This document shows, one piece after another, positions 26,136 through 33,328 of a stretch of 33,328 nt of DNA. Both the position numbers and the translations under genes were made by a program. The DNA lies in assembly GCA_964478995.1 (NCBI GenBank), contig CAYZJY010000013.1, positions 1 to 33,328 on the forward strand. Reading direction: 5' to 3'. Below the pieces are notes generated by a model. It was not told where the DNA came from, did no database searches, and saw nothing but the letters and a program-made list of their open reading frames with translations. The DNA comes from NZWG01 sp964478995. Lineage in GTDB: Bacteria > Fidelibacterota > Marinisomatia > Marinisomatales > UBA1611. The stretch's first letter is position 1, and each line of letters starts with the position of its first letter.

Positions 26136-26498
26136 ATGCCCAATAAGATAAATATCAAAGAAAAATTCCTAAAATTCTCTGAGCATTGGAGCCCAAAGGT
26201 CATTGCTGAATTAAATGACTATCAATTCAAACTTGCGAAAATAAAGGGAGAATTCATTTGGCATAAACATGATGAGACAGATGAGGTCTTTATTGTCATT
26301 GAAGGGAAGATGACAATAGAGTTTCGTGATAAGAAGGTAGAATTGATGGAGGGAGACATGTATGTCGTTCCAAAGGGAGTTGACCATCGACCCTATTCTA
26401 AAGACGAATGTAAGATCATGTTGGTTGAACCAAGAGGAGTGGTAAACACAGGTGACTCAATTAGTGAATTAACTCAGGATAATGATGTTTGGATTTAG
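26136..26498 (+). CDS. Cupin-domain protein
   Basis: This is a 120-aa single cupin. Motif 1 is WHKHDETDEVFIVIEGKMTIEF, with His, His and Glu as metal ligands, and motif 2 is GDMYVVPKGVDHRPYSKD, with the fourth-ligand His. It probably binds a metal and a small ligand; its substrate is unknown. It follows the hydroxylase gene after 10 bp. Its end overlaps the LRR gene by 17 bp. Confidence 0.92.
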   Translation: MPNKINIKEKFLKFSEHWSPKVIAELNDYQFKLAKIKGEFIWHKHDETDEVFIVIEGKMTIEFRDKKVELMEGDMYVVPKGVDHRPYSKDECKIMLVEPRGVVNTGDSISELTQDNDVWI

Positions 26499-28185
26499 AT
26501 GGTTATTTCCTTCGATATTCTTTTTTCCATTCTTGATCGGTCAAGATTGTAGTGATTATGAGATTGAACTTTGGGATGAATGTTTTTCAGTTGATAGTAC
26601 ATTAGAAATAGACCTTACTGGAGAAAACATTAGTGGCCAGATTCCATCAAGCATAGGGTCATTGACAAATCTTGTATCACTTAATCTATCTGCAAATAAT
26701 CTATCAGGACCCATACCTCCAGAAATAGGAGACTTGGTCGACCTTAACTATCTATACCTACAAAATAATGACCTGAGTGGTCCGATACCTCCAGAGATTG
26801 GAGATCTGACCGATTTAATTGGATTGAAATTATATTCCAATCATCTTACAGGTAACCTTCCTGCGGAATTAGGTTCTCTTGATAGTCTTCGAGACCTAAG
26901 CCTTTATCTTAATAATTTAACTGGTGAAATTCCATCTGAATTGGGATTGCTCACAAAACTCGAAAGGTTATACTTATTTCGAAATGAACTAAGTGGCCCC
27001 ATTCCACCTGAGATAGGTAGCATGTCTAATCTTACGCATCTATTCTTGCATGGGAATCAATTGTCAGGCTCCATTCCACCTGAGATAGGTAACCTGACAA
27101 ATCTTCATTCACTGTACCTATATGAGAATGCGTTGACAGGGGTTATTCCCTCTAGCGTCATAAACCTATCTAACTTGAGATACTTATGGATCTATGATAA
27201 CCAACTTACTGGAGAGATCCCATGTAACATATGTGAAATGTCGATCGAGATGGATAACATATCCTATGTGAAGATCACCGATAATCAATTTTGTCCACCG
27301 TATCCTGATTGTGTAATAAATAATATTGGTACACAGGACACGACAGGGTGTACTTCAATACCAAAGAGACAATTTTATCTTTATGATGAATGTTACATCA
27401 TTGAAGATACTGATTCCTTGAATCTTGCTAATAGTGGTCTATCAGGTCCAATTCCTAATGAGATAGGTGAGTTGACCAATCTCAAATATTTATTTTTATA
27501 TGGCAATCATTTCTCTGGTGAAATACCACCTGAGATATGGAACCTAGAGAACCTAAGCCACCTTTACTTGTATGATAATGATCTATCAGGTCCAATTCCC
27601 TCAGATATACAGAATTTGACGAGTCTTACCCACCTATTTCTTCAAAATAATCAATTCAATGGAGAACTACCTTCGGAACTCAATGCCTTGATCGATCTTG
27701 AATATCTATATTTAAATGATAATCATTTTAGTGGATATATGGATTCTGATATCTGTGACCTAGGCATAGATTGGAGTAATTCATTGTACTATGATCTGTC
27801 AAATAATTATTTTTGTGAGCCTTATCCATCTTGCATGGATGGACAGATCGGTTACCAAGATACAACAAACTGCACAAGCGCTCTTTCTGTCATTGAGGCA
27901 ATCCCAGAAAAATTCACCCTTTATGATGCATACCCAAATCCATTCAATCCCAATGTGACCATCGACTATTATTTGCCAGAAGGTTCCTTACTTGATATTT
28001 CCATCTTTGATCTGTCTGGCAGAATAGTGCGCAATCTTTTTCATGGAAATAAAGACCAAGGATTTGGGAGCATGAGGTGGGATGGGAAAGATAAAATGGG
28101 TAGACCAGTTGGTGCAGGTGCCTATCTTTATTCTGTTCGCGCTGGTTTCAGGTCCCATACCAAAAAATTTGTCCTCTTGAAATAA
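26482..28185 (+). CDS. Secreted leucine-rich repeat protein, duplicated LRR domain, sorting tail
   Basis: This is a 567-aa secreted protein. The start is ATG at 26482 or the next ATG at 26485; both overlap the cupin gene. A signal peptide ends near FLIGQDC. Two LRR blocks follow. The first has about nine plant-type repeats (pattern NNLSGPIPPEIG), and the second about five. Each block starts with a matching cap (LWDECF and LYDECY) and ends with a matching Cys-rich cap (FCPPYPDC...GTQDTTGC and FCEPYPSC...GYQDTTNC). Residues about 483-567 are a FlgD-like sorting domain beginning AYPNPFNPN and ending KKFVLLK. It is probably a surface recognition or adhesion protein with no enzymatic site. Confidence 0.92.
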   Translation: MMFGFRWLFPSIFFFPFLIGQDCSDYEIELWDECFSVDSTLEIDLTGENISGQIPSSIGSLTNLVSLNLSANNLSGPIPPEIGDLVDLNYLYLQNNDLSGPIPPEIGDLTDLIGLKLYSNHLTGNLPAELGSLDSLRDLSLYLNNLTGEIPSELGLLTKLERLYLFRNELSGPIPPEIGSMSNLTHLFLHGNQLSGSIPPEIGNLTNLHSLYLYENALTGVIPSSVINLSNLRYLWIYDNQLTGEIPCNICEMSIEMDNISYVKITDNQFCPPYPDCVINNIGTQDTTGCTSIPKRQFYLYDECYIIEDTDSLNLANSGLSGPIPNEIGELTNLKYLFLYGNHFSGEIPPEIWNLENLSHLYLYDNDLSGPIPSDIQNLTSLTHLFLQNNQFNGELPSELNALIDLEYLYLNDNHFSGYMDSDICDLGIDWSNSLYYDLSNNYFCEPYPSCMDGQIGYQDTTNCTSALSVIEAIPEKFTLYDAYPNPFNPNVTIDYYLPEGSLLDISIFDLSGRIVRNLFHGNKDQGFGSMRWDGKDKMGRPVGAGAYLYSVRAGFRSHTKKFVLLK

Positions 28186-28291
28186 TTCATAAAGATTCAA
28201 GGGTAGGTTTTCAAATTATTAGATGATGAATAGATTTGACATGGTACAAAGAAATGGAAAAATAGACATGGAATCAATATCTCAGAGGTAC

Positions 28292-29206
28292 ATGGTCAAT
28301 ATCAGGAACCAGATGACCTGGATGCATGTCATCTACCTTACCATTCTATTTGCAAGTTGCTCCAAGGCCCCCATCAATATGGAAACTGAATTGGTCGAGA
28401 AAGATGGGACATACTACGATAAAGTCAAAGACACCCCTTACACAGGAGAGGCGTACAGTAATTTTCGTGATCATGGAAAAAAAAGCAGTGGTCATCTACT
28501 AAAAGGCAAGAAGGAGGGCGAATGGGTTCAGTGGCATGAAAGTGGAAAGATAAGCACTAAGGAAAACTATGTGAATGGCCAGGCCAATGGAATTTGGGAA
28601 CAATGGTTTCAAAATGGTAAAATAAAATTAAGAGCATCCTTTAGAAAAGGAGAGGCACATGGCCAACGTACGGAGTGGTATGAGAATGGACAAAAGATGC
28701 AGGAAGGCTATTTCAAGGATAATGAGTTTGATGGTCAATGGTCAAAATGGTATCCGTCTGGTCGTTTAAGTGCAGAGGGAAAATATGTTCGAAATAAGGA
28801 AGATGGTAAGCATACGTTTTGGCATGCTAATGGCAATAAGAAATCCGAGGCCATGTTCTCTAAGGGGCAAATAGTTGGACACCGCATTGATTGGTATGAG
28901 AATGGCCAGAAAAAAGAGCAGGGCACTGCCGAAGGACTATGGACACAGTGGTATGAGAATGGAATTAAGAAGGCTGAGGGACAATATAAAAATCAATTAC
29001 CCATGGGTAAGCATGTTCTATGGCATCCAAATGGAAAGAAGATGTCCACAATGAATTTTATAAATGGTAGGCCACACGGGCAACGTATTGAGTGGTATGA
29101 TAATGGTCAGAAGAAAGAGATAGGAACGTTTGTAAATGGTGATCAGTCTGGAGTATGGACATATTATAACAAAGATGGTTCCATTGATGGTACTGAGGAA
29201 TATTAG
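28292..29206 (+). CDS. MORN-type (YwqK-like) repeat lipoprotein
   Basis: This is 304 aa from the ATG at 28292, which I prefer because an AGAGG ribosome site precedes it and it yields a proper lipoprotein signal, MTWMHVIYLTILFASCSK, with Cys as the anchor. A start 69 bases upstream only adds a hydrophilic stretch. The mature protein is about ten repeats of 24 residues of the type WYENGQKKEQGTF..G, the MORN-2/YwqK pattern. The repeats form a three-unit super-period, and one repeat is five residues short. Although often labelled antitoxin, no toxin is near. It is probably a periplasmic or outer-membrane repeat scaffold. The FG-GAP gene follows after 6 bp. Confidence 0.85.
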   Translation: MVNIRNQMTWMHVIYLTILFASCSKAPINMETELVEKDGTYYDKVKDTPYTGEAYSNFRDHGKKSSGHLLKGKKEGEWVQWHESGKISTKENYVNGQANGIWEQWFQNGKIKLRASFRKGEAHGQRTEWYENGQKMQEGYFKDNEFDGQWSKWYPSGRLSAEGKYVRNKEDGKHTFWHANGNKKSEAMFSKGQIVGHRIDWYENGQKKEQGTAEGLWTQWYENGIKKAEGQYKNQLPMGKHVLWHPNGKKMSTMNFINGRPHGQRIEWYDNGQKKEIGTFVNGDQSGVWTYYNKDGSIDGTEEY

Positions 29207-29212
29207 ATAGTA

Positions 29213-30901
29213 ATGAAAAAAGAATACTTTTTTTATGTTCCATTAACATTGACCCTTGTGACATCGTTTTCATGGGGACAAGATATCACTTTCAAAGATA
29301 TCGCACAGCAAAGTTCACTAAACTTTAAACATGATCATGGTGGCTCAGGAGAATATTACTATGTCGAATCAATGGGGTCAGGCATCTGCACGTTTGATTA
29401 TGACAATGATGGTGACCTAGATGCTTATTTCCCCCAAGGTTCACCCCTGCCAGGCTGGGACAAACAAATTATCCTAGAGAACAAACTCTTTAGGAATGAT
29501 GGATCTAAATGGAAGGATGTTACCAATGAGGCAGGTGTCGGAGATAGGAAGTATGGTCTAGGTTGTGCATGTGGAGATTATGACAATGATGGTGATGTAG
29601 ATCTATATGTGACAAACTATGGCAGTGACGTCCTATTTAGAAATAATAGTGATGGAACGTTTTCAGACATGACTCTGGATGTGGGCATCGATAACCCAGA
29701 CATGGGTATGAGCGCAGCATTCTTTGACAGTGATAATGATGGTTGGCTTGATCTCTATGTGACCAATTATGTAGACTATTCCATCGAGAACAACCCTGAA
29801 TGTACCAGTCCAATGCAGTACCCTACCCAGGGTGAGTTATTTGCTAGGTCATATTGTGATCCAGATGTTTTTCTTGGCGTTGCAGATAAATTCTATTACA
29901 ATAAAAAAGGCAAGTTTGTCGATCGATCGAATAGATCTGGAATAGGCAGGTATAATCTTAGAGGCATGGGGGTAATCACAGGTGACATGGACAACGATGG
30001 CGACATGGATGTTTATGTTGCGAACGATAAAGACATGAATCTATTCTTTGTCAACAATGGAAGGGGACGTTTCACTGAAAGTGCGTTGATGACAGGAACG
30101 GGATATAATGGCAATGGTCTGGCTGAAGCGGGGATGGGAGTTGACCTAGGAGACATTGACCGAAATGGCTGGTTGGATATTTTCGTAACAAACTATAGTG
30201 GAGAGACCAATACCCTCTATTTAAACCAAGGAATGGGTCTCTTTTCAGATGAGACAGATCAAAGAGGACTTGGAAAACCAAGCATCCATTTTCTTGGATT
30301 TGGAACAAAATTTCTTGATCTGGATCTAGATGGATGGTTAGATCTTTTTGTTGCAAATGGGCATGTGATAGACAACATCAATCTATTCAATAAGCAATAC
30401 CAGCACCTGCAGCATAACCAGGTCTACATGAATAAGAAAGGGACGTATGTTGACATGACCAAGGCTATTGGTGGAGACCTACTTGATAAGGCTGTAAGCA
30501 GGGGTGTGGCACAGGCAGATATTGATAATGATGGTGACCTTGATCTCATTATATCGAATAATAATGGTAATGCGAATTTGCTGATCAATGATGGGTTGCC
30601 AAAAAATAATTGGATAGGTTTTCATCTAGAAGGCATTACTTCTAATCGACAGGCTATTGGTAGCAAGATAAAGATAACGACTGGTTCTGGAACACAAATT
30701 GCATATGTCAATCCATCAGGGAGTTACCTTACTTCAAATGACCATAGAGTTGTATTTGGTCTTAATAAGGATGAAACTGTGCATGCTGTCGAGATCCAAT
30801 GGCCTGGCCAGGCAAAAGAGTTATTTAATGGCCTAAAACCTAACCAATATTATAAGATCGTACAGGGGACATCCATTTCAAACATTGATCATGATAATTA
30901 A
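29213..30901 (+). CDS. Secreted FG-GAP/VCBS repeat protein with ASPIC/UnbV domain (CRTAC1-like)
   Basis: This 562-aa protein has a signal peptide of about 23 residues (ending FSWGQ). At least seven calcium-binding loops of the type DYDNDGDLD, DSDNDGWLD or DIDNDGDLD form a beta-propeller through the middle. Residues about 465-560 (from NNWIGFHLEG, with GSGTQIAYVNPSGSYL and VEIQWPGQ) are the ASPIC/UnbV domain. The architecture matches CRTAC1-family proteins, which are extracellular and of unknown enzymatic role. It lacks the sorting tail seen in other secreted proteins here. It lies 6 bp after the MORN lipoprotein, and the hydrolase gene starts close to its stop. Confidence 0.9.
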   Translation: MKKEYFFYVPLTLTLVTSFSWGQDITFKDIAQQSSLNFKHDHGGSGEYYYVESMGSGICTFDYDNDGDLDAYFPQGSPLPGWDKQIILENKLFRNDGSKWKDVTNEAGVGDRKYGLGCACGDYDNDGDVDLYVTNYGSDVLFRNNSDGTFSDMTLDVGIDNPDMGMSAAFFDSDNDGWLDLYVTNYVDYSIENNPECTSPMQYPTQGELFARSYCDPDVFLGVADKFYYNKKGKFVDRSNRSGIGRYNLRGMGVITGDMDNDGDMDVYVANDKDMNLFFVNNGRGRFTESALMTGTGYNGNGLAEAGMGVDLGDIDRNGWLDIFVTNYSGETNTLYLNQGMGLFSDETDQRGLGKPSIHFLGFGTKFLDLDLDGWLDLFVANGHVIDNINLFNKQYQHLQHNQVYMNKKGTYVDMTKAIGGDLLDKAVSRGVAQADIDNDGDLDLIISNNNGNANLLINDGLPKNNWIGFHLEGITSNRQAIGSKIKITTGSGTQIAYVNPSGSYLTSNDHRVVFGLNKDETVHAVEIQWPGQAKELFNGLKPNQYYKIVQGTSISNIDHDN

Positions 30902-30926
30902 GGGTATCAAATGTAAAACGATCACA

Positions 30927-31817
30927 ATGCATGGCATGATGAGACGGTCAGTCCATTTGCTAGTGTTGACCAGTTGCTTATTTTTTGGGTGTACAGGGTT
31001 TTTTGCATCTAAAATGCTTGACCCCATAGCGAATAGTGAAACACACCAGATGTCTTATCAGGATCTGACCATGTATTATTATACAGTAGGAGACAAGACC
31101 AATCCGCCGTTGGTCTTTTTACATGGTATTCTTGCCTATACAGAGGCCTATAGCGAACTGATAGAAAAACTATCAGAGCGATTTTATGTGATAGGAATTG
31201 ATCTCAGGGGACATGGTCGAAGCACAATTGGAAGTCAGCCATATTCCCACAAATTATTCGCAGAAGATGTGATCAGGGTGGTTGATGAGATCGGTCTAGA
31301 TAGATTCCATGTGGTCGGGCATAGTGCAGGTGGTTTTGTTTTGCTTTCCATAGGTAAATATTTTCCAAATAGAATGATAAAAGGAGTATCGATCGCATCA
31401 CTTTATAATCATGAGGGCATAGACTTTCAAGAAAAGGGAGATGACTACCTGACCCCAGAGGGTTTTAGAGATAATCAAAATGGTAGAAATAATTATACCT
31501 TAAAGATATTTGACAGTGCCTATGAAACATTTGGTGAGAAAGAAAAATTTGAAAATACCAAAAAGATCATGATGGAACACCGCACAAAAATGTTTCCATC
31601 ATATACCAGTACCGATCTAATGGATATAAAGAACCCTATACTTGTGATCGTGGCAGAGAAGGATAGAAGGATCAAACCTGACCATACAATCCAGATGGCC
31701 GATCTATTACCAAATTCAAGGATGGAACTCGTCAATGGCGCAGCGCACTTTGGTATTGTAAAAAGGAAAAAGACCTTGAATGTAGTTGTCAAACATATCT
31801 TTGATTTTCTCAAATAG
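30927..31817 (+). CDS. Alpha/beta-fold hydrolase, predicted lipoprotein
   Basis: This is 296 aa from ATG at 30927. ATG at 30891 and TTG at 30885 are alternatives that overlap the previous gene, and none has a clear ribosome site. The chosen start gives a short signal ending in the lipobox LFFGC. The hydrolase fold has LVFLHGILAYTEAY (oxyanion region), VVGHSAGGFVLL with the nucleophile Ser, AEKDRRIKPD with the acid Asp, and NGAAHFG with the catalytic His. It is a likely esterase or lipase, or an enzyme of lipid or thioester breakdown, anchored in the envelope. The substrate is unknown. Confidence 0.9.
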   Translation: MHGMMRRSVHLLVLTSCLFFGCTGFFASKMLDPIANSETHQMSYQDLTMYYYTVGDKTNPPLVFLHGILAYTEAYSELIEKLSERFYVIGIDLRGHGRSTIGSQPYSHKLFAEDVIRVVDEIGLDRFHVVGHSAGGFVLLSIGKYFPNRMIKGVSIASLYNHEGIDFQEKGDDYLTPEGFRDNQNGRNNYTLKIFDSAYETFGEKEKFENTKKIMMEHRTKMFPSYTSTDLMDIKNPILVIVAEKDRRIKPDHTIQMADLLPNSRMELVNGAAHFGIVKRKKTLNVVVKHIFDFLK

Positions 31818-31968
31818 TTCACATTAATGAATCAAGTGACCTTGATTTTATTGGTAATATTTCAGCATTGATGATGAACCCCATTATCACATAAAATTTT
31901 GTTTTTATGAAATAATTGGTATATTTGGTAATACGCATACCATAAAATCCAAACTTAGGGAGGGGGAA

Positions 31969-32559
31969 ATGAAAAAACTGTTTATCATAATTGGCCTACC
32001 CGTCTGTCTTATTATGGGTCAAGAACAGCCTGAACTACCAGGATGGGGGGTCTATGTGGGCTATGGACAAATGTCAGCGACTGGTGATGATTTTGGCTCT
32101 GATGTAATATCAACCTTGAATGCACCTGGGTTTGGAATTAGCAGAGGGGTCTGGTTAGGAGGATTACCCCTTCAAGTGGGTGTTGGACTGCATCCCAGAG
32201 GTTTTAAAAAGGATATTGGAGATGGAATAAGTGAGATCTTGAATCTCCAATATTTGGATCTATGGGCACAGATGCCGTATCCGGTTGGACCTGTATTTCT
32301 TGGGCTTGGTGTCCATGCAGGCAGTTTTATCAGTGGCAAGACCAAGAGAGAAGAAGATACTGGCATAGGTAATTTTAATATTTCTGCAGAAATTGATCTA
32401 GGTAGCGATGAATTTGGGCTTGATTATGGAGTCAATGTTGGTGTTGCATATCCATTTGGAAAGGTACAAGTTGGTGTGCTTTATGTGCTAGGCCTTAAGG
32501 AGCAGTCAAATGGAGCAAAATTCAATGGACTATTTTTCAACACAGGATATTCGTTTTAA
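31969..32559 (+). CDS. Small outer-membrane beta-barrel protein
   Basis: This 196-aa protein has a signal peptide (MKKLFIIIGLPVCLIMGQ) and a strong ribosome site (GGGAGGGGG) before the ATG. The mature part alternates short strands rich in Gly, Leu and aromatic residues and ends NTGYSF, a C-terminal Phe as in BAM substrates. No named family is recognised. It is probably about an eight-strand barrel of unknown function. The 151-bp gap upstream holds a weak AT-rich stem (31890-31909) and no clear promoter. Confidence 0.72.
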   Translation: MKKLFIIIGLPVCLIMGQEQPELPGWGVYVGYGQMSATGDDFGSDVISTLNAPGFGISRGVWLGGLPLQVGVGLHPRGFKKDIGDGISEILNLQYLDLWAQMPYPVGPVFLGLGVHAGSFISGKTKREEDTGIGNFNISAEIDLGSDEFGLDYGVNVGVAYPFGKVQVGVLYVLGLKEQSNGAKFNGLFFNTGYSF

Positions 32560-32645
32560 AAAATGAATTAAGTCAAGGGTCCTACACGAGGTAAGATCTT
32601 TTACTTTTGAAACACGTACCAAAAAAACAAACCGAGGAGGTTTAA

Positions 32646-33185
32646 ATGAGAAACAAGACAATAATGGCAATTGTGGTACTTTGCTGTTCTTTCAGTAGTT
32701 CGAAAGCACAGACAAATAACATATATGCTGAATTTTTGGGAGTGGGGTTGCTTGGCTCCCTTAACTATGAGAGGATGGTAAAAGACAACATCTTTGCCCG
32801 TGTCAGTTATGGAGGCTTCAGTGTAGAAGCAACAGACTATGATGATTATTGGAATGAGACTACAATTACAACAAGTATCAATCCATTGTCTCTGGGTGCG
32901 CACTATTTGACAGGGGGTAATTTCAGGTTAGAAGCCGGAGGTGGTATCTCCTATTGGATGATCTCTGTGGAAGGTTCGCTTGAAAATTCTGCAGCAGATG
33001 TTGGTGGATTATCAGTAACAGCAGATGGGGGATTCCTCATGTTTTATACATCCTTTGGTCTTAGGTATCAAAATCCTGAGGGTGGCCTAAATATTAAGGC
33101 AGGGATTTCTCCTATTATCGCAAATGTAGATGGCGAGACAGGAACTTTACCATGGCCGCATCTATCTTTAGGATATTCTTTCTAG
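32646..33185 (+). CDS. Small outer-membrane beta-barrel protein
   Basis: This 179-aa protein has a signal peptide ending near SKAQ and a strong GAGGAGG ribosome site before the ATG. Strands with Gly and aromatic residues alternate throughout, and the protein ends LSLGYSF. Acidic residues are concentrated near DYDDYWNET. The family is not identified. It follows the other small barrel by 86 bp and precedes a terminator, so the two may be co-transcribed. The ending YSF is shared with that protein and with the 749-aa barrel. Confidence 0.72.
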   Translation: MRNKTIMAIVVLCCSFSSSKAQTNNIYAEFLGVGLLGSLNYERMVKDNIFARVSYGGFSVEATDYDDYWNETTITTSINPLSLGAHYLTGGNFRLEAGGGISYWMISVEGSLENSAADVGGLSVTADGGFLMFYTSFGLRYQNPEGGLNIKAGISPIIANVDGETGTLPWPHLSLGYSF

Positions 33186-33201
33186 GATAGTCTGAATATT
33201 G

Positions 33202-33233
33202 AAAAAAACCCCACATCTCTGTGGGGTTTTTTT
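33202..33233 (+). terminator. Rho-independent terminator after the small barrel gene
   Basis: CCCCAC (33209-33214) and GTGGGG (33221-33226) form a GC-rich stem with a six-base loop and a run of seven T, preceded by A residues that can extend the stem. It is a clear end to the cluster of envelope genes. The 95 bases after it to the window end show no gene. Confidence 0.9.
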
Positions 33234-33328
33234 ATTATTTTTTAGAAATATTTTGTTTTGATCAGAGATCTCTTTAATTTTTTTATTCCAGAGATATTAT
33301 CTTAACTTTTGATATGGAAGCATTGGAA

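Noticed and set aside
26482..28185. Eukaryotic (plant) contamination suggested by the LRR type
   Set aside because: The protein has a bacterial sorting tail and is embedded in bacterial genes without introns.
28223..28291. Upstream start of the MORN lipoprotein and a TTGACA at 28236
   Set aside because: The added residues are hydrophilic and would bury the signal peptide. No matching -10 box is found for the TTGACA.
28292..29206. Toxin-antitoxin system, from the YwqK-type name
   Set aside because: It is a lipoprotein with no toxin gene beside it. The antitoxin label is a carry-over from family naming.
1..33328. CRISPR array, prophage, transposon or integrated island
   Set aside because: No spaced direct repeats, integrase, transposase or phage structural gene was found, and the tRNA has no visible attachment repeat.

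Overview
The window is an AT-rich, densely coded bacterial stretch of about 33 kb. It looks like ordinary chromosome of an uncultured marine bacterium of the FCB group, most likely Candidatus Marinimicrobia (SAR406). This placement is inferred from several signs: secreted proteins ending in a YPNPFNP/FlgD-like sorting domain, a dockerin-tailed peptidase, plant-type leucine-rich repeats, an ASPIC/UnbV FG-GAP protein, a fused branched-chain 2-oxoacid dehydrogenase E1, and barrel proteins ending in Tyr-Ser-Phe. I saw no phage, insertion sequence, CRISPR array or rRNA. One tRNA (Val, UAC) is present.

Layout. (1) 1-5845: secreted and envelope proteins. They are an M14 carboxypeptidase cut by the window edge and ending in a dockerin, an S8 subtilase, a 590-aa secreted protein of unknown role, and a lipoprotein. 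(2) 5853-8392: a tight cluster of a 325-aa unknown protein, an MBL-fold hydrolase, a DUF309 protein and a degenerate receiver-like protein. Endonuclease III converges on it from the minus strand. (3) 9349-17941: nine same-strand genes with gaps of 7 bp or less. They start with a PTPS/QueD-family protein, a queuosine-precursor transporter and GTP cyclohydrolase I, and continue with E3, LipB, fused E1, E2, a methyltransferase and LipA. A good sigma70-type promoter and an 18-bp palindrome lie just upstream. (4) 18089-20897: Lon protease, tRNA-Val, a cold-shock protein and a clear terminator. (5) 20987-25147: a three-gene envelope operon of an unknown secreted protein, a FecR-domain protein and an Ig-plus-barrel outer-membrane protein. 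(6) 25283-33233: a fatty-acid hydroxylase-family membrane protein, a cupin, a duplicated LRR protein, a MORN-repeat lipoprotein, an FG-GAP/ASPIC protein, an alpha/beta-hydrolase lipoprotein and two small barrels, closed by a terminator.

How the genes work together. The region 3 operon holds nearly everything needed to build and charge a lipoylated 2-oxoacid dehydrogenase: LipB transfers octanoate, LipA inserts sulfur, and E1, E2 and E3 form the complex. It is joined to the first step of pterin synthesis and to queuosine-precursor uptake. Its first enzyme lacks the catalytic cysteine expected of QueD and PTPS. Region 1 and much of region 6 make exported proteins, several tagged for a type IX-like pathway.

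The items most worth a second look are the cysteine-less PTPS protein, the methyltransferase inside the lipoate/dehydrogenase operon, the FecR-barrel operon, the internally duplicated LRR protein, and the inverted repeats upstream of the region 3 operon and of lon.
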